The notes below the pieces were generated by a model that was not told the DNA's origin, did not search any database, and saw nothing but the letters and a program-made list of their open reading frames with translations. Positions 49,484 to 58,338 of a stretch of DNA of 64,000 nucleotides are shown in pieces (positions within the stretch are counted from its first letter, which is position 1; every line of letters starts with the position of its first letter). This stretch comes from DATLRC01 sp035534895 (GTDB lineage Bacteria > Patescibacteriota > Saccharimonadia > Saccharimonadales > UBA4665), in assembly GCA_035534895.1 (NCBI GenBank), contig DATLRC010000021.1, positions 62,001 to 126,000 of the forward strand, read 5' to 3'. Both the position numbers and the translations under genes were made by a program.

Positions 49484-52276
49484 CTAGCTACAGCCGGTAG
49501 TTGACCCGCAGGAGCCGCATACGTAGCAGTTGCCAGCCCGTTGAGTTTGATTGCCACAGTTGTAGCAAAGGGGTGCGGCATCATCGTTTCGTTGAGTTTT
49601 TAGAGCTGAAGTAGGCAAAGTCCAAGCTTCGTTTTTGTTTAGAATTTGAGTTACTGATGCCAGAGTAGGTTCGGTTGGTTCAGTGTTTTCTGCTGTTACT
49701 TTTTCTTCAGCCTTGTCTTCTGTTAATAGTGAGGTTTGGCTATCAGTAGGCATGTCATTTATCGATGCCATGCCTAGTTCCAGCCTGTCGTCAAAACTTA
49801 AGTAAGTCAACGCTAAACGACGGAAAATATAGTCTATTAAGCTAGAGGCTGTCCGAATTTCAGGATCGTCAGTAATACCGCTTGGAGCAAAACTCATATT
49901 ACTCAATCCTTTGGCGTAACTCTTTAAAGACACCCCGTACTGCAACCCGTAACTCACGCTGCGAGCAAAGGAATCCATTAAACCTGCCAGGGTCGAGCCC
50001 ATTTTGGCAATATTTATGAACAACTCGCCCGGTGCGCCGTCTTCGTACTCACCTACCGTCACGTAGCCGTGGATCCCGCCAACGGTAAAACTGAATGTTT
50101 TAGCGGTGCGCACCTTTGGCAACGGCCGGCGGACAGCACCTTTGACAATTATCTTATCCGTTTCAGAAACAGCCAGAACTTCTTTTTCCACACCTTCCTT
50201 CTTAGCCATACTTAGGGGCTGGGCAACCTTTGAGTTATCCCTGTAAATAGCAACTGACTTGAGACCCATCTTCCAGGCATCGATGTGTAGCTGTTCAACA
50301 TCCTCAACAGTAACATCTGCAGGCATGTTAACGGTTTTAGAGATCGCACCGCTTAAGAAAGGTTGTACGGCGGCCATCATCTTGACATGACCCAGATAGT
50401 GAATGGCGTTATCACCCATAGAACAAGCGAAAACCAGTTCGTGCTCCTTTTTAAGGCCAGGCGCACCAAGTATTGTCTTTTCGGTATCAATATAATCTAC
50501 AATTTCTTCTGCTTGTTTCTTGGAGTACCCAAGCGCCAGAAGTGCTCTCGGTACAGTTTGATTAACAATACTCATCGTGCCACCTCCAACCAGCTTCTTG
50601 ACTTTTACTAGTCCCAAATCTGGCTCAATACCGGTTGTATCACAATCCATCATCAGGCCAATAGTACCAGTCGGAGCCAATAAGCTAGCTTGGCTGTTTC
50701 GAAGACCGTGTAATTCACCAAGCTCTACTGCTTCGTCCCATGCGCTAGCTGCAGCACTTAAAAGTTCTTCGCTAACCAGACCAGCATCTATTTTGGAAAC
50801 TTCGTGACGGTGCATTTTGAGCACTTTCAGCATATTGTCCCGGTCATTGTGGTATCCGGCAAAGGGGCCAACGCGACGAGCTAATTTGGCACTCACGGCG
50901 TAGCTATGACCTGTCATAAGAGCAGTGATAGCTGCCGCTTGAGCTCGGCCTTCTTGTGAATCGTAGGGTAAACCCTGGGCCATTAAGAGCGCTCCTAAAT
51001 TGGCATAACCAATACCTAACTCACGGTAAGCCTTAGCGTTTTTGGTAATCTTAGCGGTTGGATATTGACTATAACCAACCAGTATCTCTTGGGCCGTAAA
51101 TACTAGTTCCACCGTATGCTTAAACTCATCAATAGCAAAACTGTTATCTTGCTTCAAATATTTCAGCAGATTGATTGATGCCAGATTACAGGCAGAATTA
51201 TCAAGATGCATATACTCGGAACATGGGTTACTGGCTGTAATTGGACCCGCATTTGGAGTAGTATGCCAGCGGTTGATGGTCGTATTAAACTGCATGCCAG
51301 GATCAGCACATTCCCAAGCAGCCTCAGAAAACTGCCGGAAAAGAGCCCGAGCCTTAACCGTTTTAATGCTTTTGCCGGTGGTAACAGCTTTAAGATCCCA
51401 ATCACCATCATTTAAAACAGCCTGCATGAAGTCATCACTGACCCTTACCGATATATTGGCATTTTGGTATTGGACACTGAAAGAGTCTTTGCCATCAAGG
51501 CTCATATCCCAGCCAAGAGCCTGAAGATCCCTCGCCTTGCGTTCTTCAATGGCTTTGCTCCAAATAAATTGTTCGATATCCGGATGATCGACATTTAGAA
51601 TGACCATTTTAGCTGCCCGACGAGTCTTACCGCCACTTTTTATAGCACCAGCTGAAGCATCAGCACCCCGCATAAAACTCAATGGGCCACTGGCTGTGCC
51701 GGCGCTTTTACCAAGTGGCTCCTCTGAAGAACGAATCGGACTAAGATTAATGCCGGAGCCTGAGCCACCCTTAAAGATCATACCTTCTTCGACATACCAG
51801 TTTAGAATAGCTGGCATTGTGTCTTCGATACCCAAAATAAAACAGGCACTGGCCTGTTGAGCTCTAGATGGAACACCAATATTAAACCAGACCGGCGAAT
51901 TAAAAGCAGCTCGCTGAGTAGCTAAAACATACTTCAACTCTTCTTTAAAATCTGTGGCTTCTTCATCTGTTTCAAAATAGCCTTCTTGGCTACCTTGGCG
52001 AGTAATGGTGTCTACTACTCGATCGATTAATTGTTTGAGGGAATTTTCTCGATCAGCAGAACCCGGTGTCCCAGTAAAATATTTTTGGGCTACAATATTA
52101 ATAGCATTTAGTGACCAGCTCGGCGTAAACTCAACGTCCTTTTGCTCAAAAACTGGCTTTTCGCTAGCTGGATTTAAGATCACGGCATCGCTTTTAACCC
52201 ATTTTAGTTGATCGTAGGCCTTGCTTTTTTGGGGGGTGAATACCCGACCCACACCTAAACTAGTTGTGTTTCCCAT
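49484..52276 (-). CDS. nrdJ: Adenosylcobalamin-dependent (class II) ribonucleotide reductase
   Basis: Reduces ribonucleotides in a B12-dependent, oxygen-independent way. The catalytic barrel contains the NPCSEYMHL motif (radical Cys with Glu) and SIVNQTVPRALL. A C-terminal zinc-ribbon-like tail, APLCYNCGNQTQRAGNC and CGSCGS, carries redox cysteines for regeneration. The 930 residues match the NrdJ form and there is no ATP-cone at the N-terminus. nrdR lies 190 nt upstream. No cobalamin riboswitch was recognised in the leader, so regulation is expected via NrdR. Confidence 0.95.
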   Translation of the reverse strand: MGNTTSLGVGRVFTPQKSKAYDQLKWVKSDAVILNPASEKPVFEQKDVEFTPSWSLNAINIVAQKYFTGTPGSADRENSLKQLIDRVVDTITRQGSQEGYFETDEEATDFKEELKYVLATQRAAFNSPVWFNIGVPSRAQQASACFILGIEDTMPAILNWYVEEGMIFKGGSGSGINLSPIRSSEEPLGKSAGTASGPLSFMRGADASAGAIKSGGKTRRAAKMVILNVDHPDIEQFIWSKAIEERKARDLQALGWDMSLDGKDSFSVQYQNANISVRVSDDFMQAVLNDGDWDLKAVTTGKSIKTVKARALFRQFSEAAWECADPGMQFNTTINRWHTTPNAGPITASNPCSEYMHLDNSACNLASINLLKYLKQDNSFAIDEFKHTVELVFTAQEILVGYSQYPTAKITKNAKAYRELGIGYANLGALLMAQGLPYDSQEGRAQAAAITALMTGHSYAVSAKLARRVGPFAGYHNDRDNMLKVLKMHRHEVSKIDAGLVSEELLSAAASAWDEAVELGELHGLRNSQASLLAPTGTIGLMMDCDTTGIEPDLGLVKVKKLVGGGTMSIVNQTVPRALLALGYSKKQAEEIVDYIDTEKTILGAPGLKKEHELVFACSMGDNAIHYLGHVKMMAAVQPFLSGAISKTVNMPADVTVEDVEQLHIDAWKMGLKSVAIYRDNSKVAQPLSMAKKEGVEKEVLAVSETDKIIVKGAVRRPLPKVRTAKTFSFTVGGIHGYVTVGEYEDGAPGELFINIAKMGSTLAGLMDSFARSVSYGLQYGVSLKSYAKGLSNMSFAPSGITDDPEIRTASSLIDYIFRRLALTYLSFDDRLELGMASINDMPTDSQTSLLTEDKAEEKVTAENTEPTEPTLASVTQILNKNEAWTLPTSALKTQRNDDAAPLCYNCGNQTQRAGNCYVCGSCGSTTGCS

Positions 52277-52465
52277 AATAGTCCCTCACTTATTGAAGCC
52301 TTAAGCCTGTTGGCCACCCGGCTCTTAATTTTATTTGATTTTTAATGTATTTGTTAGAGTTTTACCAGATCGTTTTAAACAGTGTCTCTCTGTGTCTAAA
52401 ACTTTTGGTGAGCTCTCTGCGAAGCCGAATTCTTTTTCGGAACCGTAGAGAACTGTCAAAGCAGT

Positions 52466-52954
52466 TCAGGCTTTGACTTTACTGACAGCCGGGGCACTGT
52501 TTTGACGCTGCCTAATGCGTGATAACTCATGTTCGAAGCTAGCAATGTCTTTGAACCGCCTATAAACGCTTGCAAAACGGACGTAGGCTACTTCGTTTAG
52601 TTTAGCCAGCTGATCCATTACTAGTTCGCCAATCTTGGCTGAGCTTACTTCTTGCTCACCACAGGCGTATAGCTCTTGCTCAATGGCTGACACTACGTGC
52701 TCCAGTTGCAAACTGGTAATCGGTGTTTTCTCACAAGCCCTATAAAGGCCTGCCAGTAACTTCGTGCGGTTAAAAAGCTCGCGTTTGCCATCGTTTTTTA
52801 TAACAATTAGCTGCGGCCGTTCAACTCTTTCGTAAGTTGTAAACCGATGTCCACATTGCACACACATTCGGCGGCGACGAATTGCTTGCCCCTCTGCCAC
52901 ATCCCGCGATTCAATAACTTTAATATCATCGCTTTGGCATTGGCTGCACTTCAT
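52466..52954 (-). CDS. nrdR: Transcriptional repressor NrdR
   Basis: Zinc-finger plus ATP-cone repressor of ribonucleotide reductase genes. The start is ATG 52954 (MKCSQCQSDDIKV) with GGAGG 5 nt upstream; the nine extra residues from 52981 would overlap the SD. The N-terminal CxxC ... CVQCGHRFTTYER zinc ribbon is followed by an ATP-cone domain (VIKNDGKRELFNRTKLLAGL and following). The 162 residues are typical. It lies between ftsZ and nrdJ on the same strand, so nrdJ is the likely target. Confidence 0.97.
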   Translation of the reverse strand: MKCSQCQSDDIKVIESRDVAEGQAIRRRRMCVQCGHRFTTYERVERPQLIVIKNDGKRELFNRTKLLAGLYRACEKTPITSLQLEHVVSAIEQELYACGEQEVSSAKIGELVMDQLAKLNEVAYVRFASVYRRFKDIASFEHELSRIRQRQNSAPAVSKVKA

Positions 52955-53024
52955 GCGCACCTCCAAATCTTCTAAAGGCACTTTGAAACTTGTTGCCCTT
53001 AAAATATTAAATTTAGTTTAAAGT

Positions 53025-53068
53025 ACTAACCCTATACGTTTTTGTTTTTGCCACATATAGCGTTGCGT
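53025..53068. promoter_or_regulatory. Possible NrdR-box pair upstream of nrdR
   Basis: Two imperfect matches to the NrdR consensus around CTATA: one with the core CTATA at 53032-53036 on the plus strand and one with CTATAT at 53060-53055 on the minus strand. Centre to centre they are about 19 bp apart. Each matches about 9-10 of 16 consensus positions, so this is weak. An autoregulatory role is inferred only from position before nrdR. Confidence 0.25.
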
Positions 53069-53163
53069 GTCTTTAATATAACTCTACTAGTAGTGCTTTG
53101 CAAGCAATGTTTCGCTGTATTATTTATTACAAATAAACCCTCGTTATGAAGCATTGTGCCAGA

Positions 53164-54471
53164 TCATTCTTTTTGGTCAGAATCTTTGTCGGAGTCAGCA
53201 TTACGTCTTTTAGCAATACGCCGCAAAAAAGATGGTTTTTCAAGCTCTTCTTCTAGGCCACCACTTATAATTGTAGCGTCTTGATGGTGTTCGGTCTTGG
53301 TCTGATCAGAATCTTTAGACTTCTGTTCTTCATCGTCAATGGTCCAAATGTTTGGCATTGAATGGTCGTCTGAAAAATCTTCATTTGTCGGGTCATCAAG
53401 CGTCATATCTATACTTGAAATCACAGCTTCTTCGTTTTTAGTGTTAGCTGGACTATCTGAGCTTACTGGTCCATCGCTGGTCCGAACGCTAGTTTCCTGA
53501 TGCTTTGCATAGTAAGATGCATCAAATCCGGTTGCCACAACAGTAATTATTACTTCGCCTTCAATCTCCGGATTAATAGTTGCCCCAAAGATAATGTTAG
53601 CCTCTGGGTCAGCAGCAGTAGTGATTGTTTCAGCAGCTGCGTTAATTTCATGCATTGATAGATCATTGCCACCGATTATATTAAATAGAATACCCCGAGC
53701 CCCATCGATTGAGACTTCCAGGAGAGGTGATTCTATGGCTTGTTGTGCAGCCTTAACTGCTCGGTCATCACCACTGGCTCTACCGATACCCATCAGAGCT
53801 GACCCAGCATTACTCATAACCGTCTTAACATCGGCAAAGTCAAGATTAATTAAACCGTTAACGGTTATAAGATCAGAGATCCCCTGGACGCCTTGGCGTA
53901 AAACATCGTCAGCCACTTTAAAGGCATCAAGGAGCGGTGTTTGACGATCAATCGTTTGCAATAAACGATCATTTGGAATAATGATCAGAGTATCTACAGA
54001 TTGGCGTAATTTTTCGATGGCCACTTCAGCATTACGACGACGTTTCTCTCCCTCAAAAGCAAAAGGCTTGGTTGCAAAACCGACCACCAGAATGCCAAGA
54101 TCTTTAGCCATTTGAGCAACAATCGGACCGGCCCCGCTGCCTGTACCACCTCCGGCTCCTATGGTAACGAAAACCATGTCAGCACCCTCTACGGCCTTCA
54201 AAATTTCTTCGCGGGACTCTTCTGCGGCATGTTGGCCTATAGTCGGATCAGCACCAGCCCCAAGTCCCCTTGTGGCATCCTTACCTATGTGAATTTTACG
54301 GTGCGCCTTGGAATGATGCAGAGCTTGTGCATCAGCATTTATGGCAATAAATTCTACATTTTCTATACCGGCATCAACCATTCTATTAATGGCGGCACCG
54401 CCGGCACCGCCGACGCCGACAACTTTAATTTGGGCAAATGTTTCGATGGCTGGCTCAACTACTTGTGGCAT
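53164..54471 (-). CDS. ftsZ: Cell division protein FtsZ
   Basis: Tubulin-like GTPase that forms the Z ring. The GTP-binding region is VVGVGGAGGAAINRMV, with the signature IGAGGGTGSGAGP and the synergy-loop NLDFADVKTVMSNAG. The core (residues 1-320) is followed by a long acidic, low-complexity linker and a C-terminal peptide EKPSFLRRIAKRRNADSD, a variation on the usual binding tail. The 435 residues are longer than average because of the linker. The ATG has GGAGAG upstream and its own strong promoter (54507-54535), so ftsZ can be expressed apart from ftsA. Confidence 0.98.
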   Translation of the reverse strand: MPQVVEPAIETFAQIKVVGVGGAGGAAINRMVDAGIENVEFIAINADAQALHHSKAHRKIHIGKDATRGLGAGADPTIGQHAAEESREEILKAVEGADMVFVTIGAGGGTGSGAGPIVAQMAKDLGILVVGFATKPFAFEGEKRRRNAEVAIEKLRQSVDTLIIIPNDRLLQTIDRQTPLLDAFKVADDVLRQGVQGISDLITVNGLINLDFADVKTVMSNAGSALMGIGRASGDDRAVKAAQQAIESPLLEVSIDGARGILFNIIGGNDLSMHEINAAAETITTAADPEANIIFGATINPEIEGEVIITVVATGFDASYYAKHQETSVRTSDGPVSSDSPANTKNEEAVISSIDMTLDDPTNEDFSDDHSMPNIWTIDDEEQKSKDSDQTKTEHHQDATIISGGLEEELEKPSFLRRIAKRRNADSDKDSDQKE

Positions 54472-54506
54472 TATCTCTCCAACAACTTAATCATTTTAAT
54501 GTTCAC

Positions 54507-54535
54507 AGTATACCTGCTTATCGTGTTGAGTTCAA
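54507..54535 (-). promoter_or_regulatory. ftsZ promoter
   Basis: Minus-strand TTGAAC (54535-54530), 17-bp spacer, TATACT (54512-54507). The expected start near 54500 leaves a leader of about 29 nt with a Shine-Dalgarno, in contrast to the leaderless promoters elsewhere in the window. Confidence 0.75.
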
Positions 54536-54591
54536 CAAATTTATGCGCTTGAACGATCTTCAGTTTGGCTAACCAAAATTTAAATCGGGTT

Positions 54592-54628
54592 TGTTGGCAT
54601 GCCCAACACAAAAATTAATTTTTGTGTT
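54592..54628. repeat. 24-bp perfect palindrome with overlapping alternative hairpin, ftsA-ftsZ spacer
   Basis: AACACAAAAATTAATTTTTGTGTT (54605-54628) reads the same on both strands over all 24 bases (given here as two halves: AACACAAAAATT and AATTTTTGTGTT). A second hairpin TGTTGG (54592-54597) / CCAACA (54603-54608) with a 5-nt loop shares bases 54605-54608, so the two folds exclude each other. It could be an attenuator or a protein site. The ftsZ promoter lies further downstream. Confidence 0.75.
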
Positions 54629-54655
54629 CAGTAACCAATTTTACTCCGTTTAGAG

Positions 54656-55885
54656 CTACCTATGAAATCGACGAGCAAGATTTTCCAAAAATCCAAAGCT
54701 ATTATGCGATTGTTGGGCTTGGTTACTATTCGCACCGGCCGGCAATAACATATCTAACATCATCAGTCCCACAACCGTAAAGTAGCTACTGTCTTCTACG
54801 GTATCTACTAAACCACCGACATTTTGTAGTTTTCCGACTCGAGCTGGCAGTTGTAGCTTTTCTTTTGCAAACTCAGCAATGCCAGGCAATTTAGCTGTTC
54901 CGCCAACCAGTACCGCACCACCAGGTAATTTACGGCTTTTACGGATTTTCTGGAGCTCCTTATCGACAAACTCAAAAAGTTCTTCAATTCGCGCTTCAGT
55001 AATCATTGCAATTTGAGCCACATCAAAAGAATGAACCGAATTCCCTTCTTTAATGCTTACCGTTTTTTTAGCTGAACCTTTATCGAGTGTGGCGTGATCA
55101 ATCTTAACCTGCTCAGCAACATCCAGATCAGTTTTTAAGCCTATTGCCAGATCATTTGTCAGATGCATACCCCCAATCGGTAAAACTGCAGCATGCTGAA
55201 CTTCGCCGTCCTCTATGACCATCAGATTAGTTGTTCCAGCCCCGATATCTATAAGAACGGCGCCGGCCTCTTTCTGCTGCCGGTTCATGACAGCCTCAGC
55301 TGCTGCTAGACTAGAAACTGCGTGGTTATTAATTCGTACCTCAGCTTTTTGAAGAGCCATGTCTAAATTACGAAGATTGGGCGTTGCTGCCGTTATAATA
55401 TGGGCATCTACTTCCAAACGAATACCATGCATGCCAACAGGATCTTTTATGTTCTGTTGGCCGTCCAGACTATAGCTTTTAGCAAAGAACTGCACTATTT
55501 CACGATTTGGTGGCAAGGACAAGACTGTGGCAGCCTCTTCAACTCTTAGTCTATCCTCTGGCCCAATTTCTCTGTTGGCGGCACTGATGGCAATCACCCC
55601 CCTGGAGTTCAGCCCACCAACATGTGTACCGTTAACATTGACTGTCGCTCTGGTAATATGCTGACCGCTAATTCTCTCTGCTTCTGTTACGGCATGAACG
55701 ATGGCCTCGGCTACCTCATCTACATGGACAACCGCTCCTTTACGCATACCTTGATTCTTGGCGCTTCCATGACCAATAATAGACGGCTTGTTCCCCATAT
55801 TAGGATCATACATGCCGACAACACAACGTACCCGCGAAGTCCCGATATCCAGACCAACAAAATGTTCGGAGTTAATGCTAGCCAT
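54656..55885 (-). CDS. ftsA: Cell division protein FtsA
   Basis: Actin-like protein that tethers FtsZ to the membrane. The start is ATG 55885 (MASINSEHFVGLDIGTSRVR), set by a promoter with TTGCTC (55924-55919), an 18-bp spacer and TATACT (55900-55895) 9 nt before it; the longer reading from 55936 runs through that promoter. It shows phosphate 1 (GLDIGTSRVR), phosphate 2 (VLIDIGAGTTNLMV), the adenosine motif and the C-terminal amphipathic helix SFGFLENLARRFHR. The 409-residue length is typical. Confidence 0.97.
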   Translation of the reverse strand: MASINSEHFVGLDIGTSRVRCVVGMYDPNMGNKPSIIGHGSAKNQGMRKGAVVHVDEVAEAIVHAVTEAERISGQHITRATVNVNGTHVGGLNSRGVIAISAANREIGPEDRLRVEEAATVLSLPPNREIVQFFAKSYSLDGQQNIKDPVGMHGIRLEVDAHIITAATPNLRNLDMALQKAEVRINNHAVSSLAAAEAVMNRQQKEAGAVLIDIGAGTTNLMVIEDGEVQHAAVLPIGGMHLTNDLAIGLKTDLDVAEQVKIDHATLDKGSAKKTVSIKEGNSVHSFDVAQIAMITEARIEELFEFVDKELQKIRKSRKLPGGAVLVGGTAKLPGIAEFAKEKLQLPARVGKLQNVGGLVDTVEDSSYFTVVGLMMLDMLLPAGANSNQAQQSHNSFGFLENLARRFHR

Positions 55886-56086
55886 CTCCCCCGTAGTATA
55901 GCGCTTATTGTTGCTGGGGAGCAAGCTGCTTGTCAAGTACCCGAAAATAACTTGATCTATAATATTCCTTAGGCTATCTGGATAGGCTTCGTAAATTGCA
56001 ACTTCAAGCCAAGTAGGATAGTAACCCTCTTTAAGATATTTTTTACTAAGATATCTGAATGACGTCTCAGTAAAGCAAAGAGCTTT

Positions 56087-56887
56087 CTATTCATCTTTTT
56101 TCTGGAACACACTATTTATGGGAATCGGCTCAAAATCTAATTCTTTAAGCGCATGAGTTATGAGCTCATCGTCATCAAAAACAGTTGCACTGTAGCGCAC
56201 AATGTCGAGTTCCTTTTGCTTGTCTGCCTTGGCTAGTTTCCAGTGTTCAAGGATGTTTTCTTTGCTGATTACCTTCCGCACTTCTTTTTGCCTAACGAGT
56301 TCAAGTATCTCAGTAAGGTTAGGTTTTATCTCTTTCATGATGAGATAAAAGTCAAAGAAGTCACGGTACCGTATCCGGTCATTCATGGCCCGGATCTTTT
56401 CAGCACTGATCTCTCGAATATCCATGACGTTTACCTGGACGTCAACACCCCACACGTTTTTATATGGCATGGTCTTTGGTGGCAAGACAACATTTTGGAT
56501 AAAATCAATCTCTACCTTAAGTGAGTTTGGTTGATCCAGTACGCCCTCATATCTCACCCGCTCCAGCTTAATCGTTGCTTTTGATACAAACTCTTTCTTG
56601 ACCGACAGAAAATCCTGGGCTTCCAGCACCTTTTTAACTTCTTCAAGGTTAATGGTGGCATCGAGTGCGGTAAAATCTAGGTCTTCTGAGAACCTAGATT
56701 GTGGCAGATAGCAGTGGTGTATTGCTGTGCCGCCTTTAAAGACGATCTTCTTGGCTAGTTCTGATTCGTTTATAACCTTCGAAACAACTGTTAAGAAGTA
56801 GTCCTTCTCAGCTTCAGCCAAGTTATACTTGAGCGTTCGTTTGTTAATGACCTGTAACTGTTCTCTACTGAGTAAGATAAGCGTCAT
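56087..56887 (-). CDS. abiEii: AbiEii-type nucleotidyltransferase toxin
   Basis: Toxin half of a type IV AbiE toxin-antitoxin system, a nucleotidyltransferase-like (DUF1814) protein. Characteristic motifs are KIVFKGGTAIHHCYLPQ (GG(T/S) site), RFSEDLDFTAL (acidic pair) and later KVEIDFIQN and EKIRAMNDRIRYRDFFDFYLI, split here by other residues. The start is ATG 56887 (MTLILLSREQLQVI), overlapping the antitoxin gene by 23 nt. The 266 residues are normal. It sits between ftsA and a membrane protein gene, an insertion into housekeeping surroundings. Confidence 0.92.
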   Translation of the reverse strand: MTLILLSREQLQVINKRTLKYNLAEAEKDYFLTVVSKVINESELAKKIVFKGGTAIHHCYLPQSRFSEDLDFTALDATINLEEVKKVLEAQDFLSVKKEFVSKATIKLERVRYEGVLDQPNSLKVEIDFIQNVVLPPKTMPYKNVWGVDVQVNVMDIREISAEKIRAMNDRIRYRDFFDFYLIMKEIKPNLTEILELVRQKEVRKVISKENILEHWKLAKADKQKELDIVRYSATVFDDDELITHALKELDFEPIPINSVFQKKDE

Positions 56888-57653
56888 AATACAGCCGCCA
56901 TTTCGCATTAAATACGTTTGAGTCCTTAGACATTTTACTGTAACTGCCGGGTTTTAGGTTAGCCATTTTCTGTAGGTCATTGGTCTCAACCCCTATTTCA
57001 TCAAGTAGAAAGCCGACCTCCCGTATTATCCGGAGTGAATAGTGTTTGGCGTAATTTTTGAGCTTCTGAAAGTCTAGTCTATGCTGATAATCTTTCAGCT
57101 TTTCTAGCACAATATCTGCTGTTAGGCTACTCGAATGACAATAAAGCAAATCGAGCAGCGCTTTTTCGGCCTCTGCCATATTGACTCGGTATGACTTGCT
57201 GATTACCTCTTCAGTGAACCCAAAATATAGCTCTTTTTGAACATGAAAGAACCGATATATTGTTCTGTCCTCTGTTTCGTAGGTGCGGGCCCTAGTTTTA
57301 GTCACGCTGCTAAAACTCCGCAAACCTTGGTCGAACATACTATGGTACTGCAGAGCGTTTTCTAAAGAAATGTAGGAATTTTGATTTAGGGCTTGAGCGA
57401 TGACATACTCTGAAACATCGCTCAAACCTAGAATACTAAAGTCGGTAACGACTAAGTAGAGCCCTCTCTTTAGTCTAAGAAGCCAGCCTTTCTTGGATAG
57501 TAGAGCAACACGGTTACGTAGCTCCTCAACTGAATACCCTTTTCCTGCTACGTCCTTTATTTGGTCAAATGTAACTACTCTACCGTTCTTGATTAACGTA
57601 TTTTCAAGTAGAAGCTGATCCTTGTGAGAGAGAAGTGTGTTAATGGTAACCAT
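56865..57653 (-). CDS. abiEi: AbiEi-type antitoxin/transcriptional regulator
   Basis: Winged-helix antitoxin of the AbiE system. The N-terminal helix-turn-helix (GRVVTFDQIKDVAGKGYSVEELRNRV, split here by other residues, then KKGWLLRLKRGLYLV) is typical of AbiEi, with the C-terminal COG5340 region (SLENALQYHSMFDQ, FGFTEEVISKSYRVNMAEAEKALLDLL in parts). The 262 residues are normal. It is followed immediately by the toxin gene. Its promoter contains two direct repeats suitable for autoregulation. The family is plausible for phage defence or plasmid/genome stabilisation. Confidence 0.92.
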   Translation of the reverse strand: MVTINTLLSHKDQLLLENTLIKNGRVVTFDQIKDVAGKGYSVEELRNRVALLSKKGWLLRLKRGLYLVVTDFSILGLSDVSEYVIAQALNQNSYISLENALQYHSMFDQGLRSFSSVTKTRARTYETEDRTIYRFFHVQKELYFGFTEEVISKSYRVNMAEAEKALLDLLYCHSSSLTADIVLEKLKDYQHRLDFQKLKNYAKHYSLRIIREVGFLLDEIGVETNDLQKMANLKPGSYSKMSKDSNVFNAKWRLYYDAYLTQ

Positions 57654-57680
57654 ATAATAATTCTAAATAGTTATTGACTG

Positions 57681-57713
57681 GTTTTAGTATACATTGTTTT
57701 AGTATTCTTGCAA
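57681..57713 (-). promoter_or_regulatory. abiE promoter with direct-repeat operator
   Basis: Minus-strand TTGCAA (57713-57708), 16-bp spacer, TATACT (57691-57686), giving a leader of about 27 nt before the ATG at 57653. The 10-bp sequence ATACTAAAAC occurs twice (57690-57681 and 57705-57696) with a period of 15 bp, covering the -10 and spacer. This is a likely AbiEi operator, inferred from known AbiEi autoregulation. The promoter lies over the 3' end of the 57699-58202 gene. Confidence 0.6.
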
Positions 57714-58202
57714 GTGTTTTCTAAAACTCTCCGTCGTTGACAGTTGACTAGAAGAAGGAGTAGTAGGCACTAGCTGATCAAGAGTAGCGGAGCTGAGGTT
57801 CTGGCTGCGAGCCGTGAAAATTGGTTGATGGTGACCAAGCAGCTTACTTGCTCCGTAGACTCCTGCTCCCGGGATTATAATCCCGAGTACACATATCCCG
57901 ACTATGATTTTTGTTGGGGCAGAACTTAAGAATGATGGCTTAGAGCGAGCTGAGAAGCCAATAACTGGAGAGACTTGAAGATTGTTGACTGTGTTGTGAT
58001 AGGTGTTGGCTTCATCTTTTGGTTGATTTAGACTTTGTTGGTCTAGACTAGCAGCTACTGGTGGTAGTGAGCCCGATCCCGACTGATTTATCGTCGTTTC
58101 TTTTGGCTCTGGATGCACCTCTAAATAACCCCTATTTTCTAATGCAGAGGCCAGTTTAACCTGTTCTGTCAGGTCACTATCGGTGACCAAAGACTGATCC
58201 AT
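57699..58202 (-). CDS. Single-pass membrane protein, unknown function
   Basis: The 167 residues begin with a long polar cytoplasmic N-terminus (SDLTEQVKLASALENRGYLEV; about 95 residues), followed by one TM helix (IIVGICVLGIIIPGAGVYG, about 98-116) and a short Ser/Thr-rich extracytoplasmic tail ending RKHLQEY. No family is recognised. In gene order it precedes the AbiE cassette and ftsA-ftsZ, so a role near division such as a FtsQ-like protein is conceivable, but there is no POTRA-like domain and the length is too short. Confidence 0.6.
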   Translation of the reverse strand: MDQSLVTDSDLTEQVKLASALENRGYLEVHPEPKETTINQSGSGSLPPVAASLDQQSLNQPKDEANTYHNTVNNLQVSPVIGFSARSKPSFLSSAPTKIIVGICVLGIIIPGAGVYGASKLLGHHQPIFTARSQNLSSATLDQLVPTTPSSSQLSTTESFRKHLQEY

Positions 58203-58338
58203 TTTATTTTTGTTTCTTTATTTGTACTTCCAGATATAGATATAGAGCATTATATCGCTCGTTGCAAGTTTTTTAACAACTACTTGAAGGCCCTAGAACA
58301 CTTGTCCAGACGTTTTGAGCATCAAGTTAAGTCTTTTT

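Noticed and set aside
52277..52465. Cobalamin riboswitch before nrdJ
   Set aside because: The leader has an imperfect hairpin (about 52410-52455) but no B12-box GCCACTG-like core.
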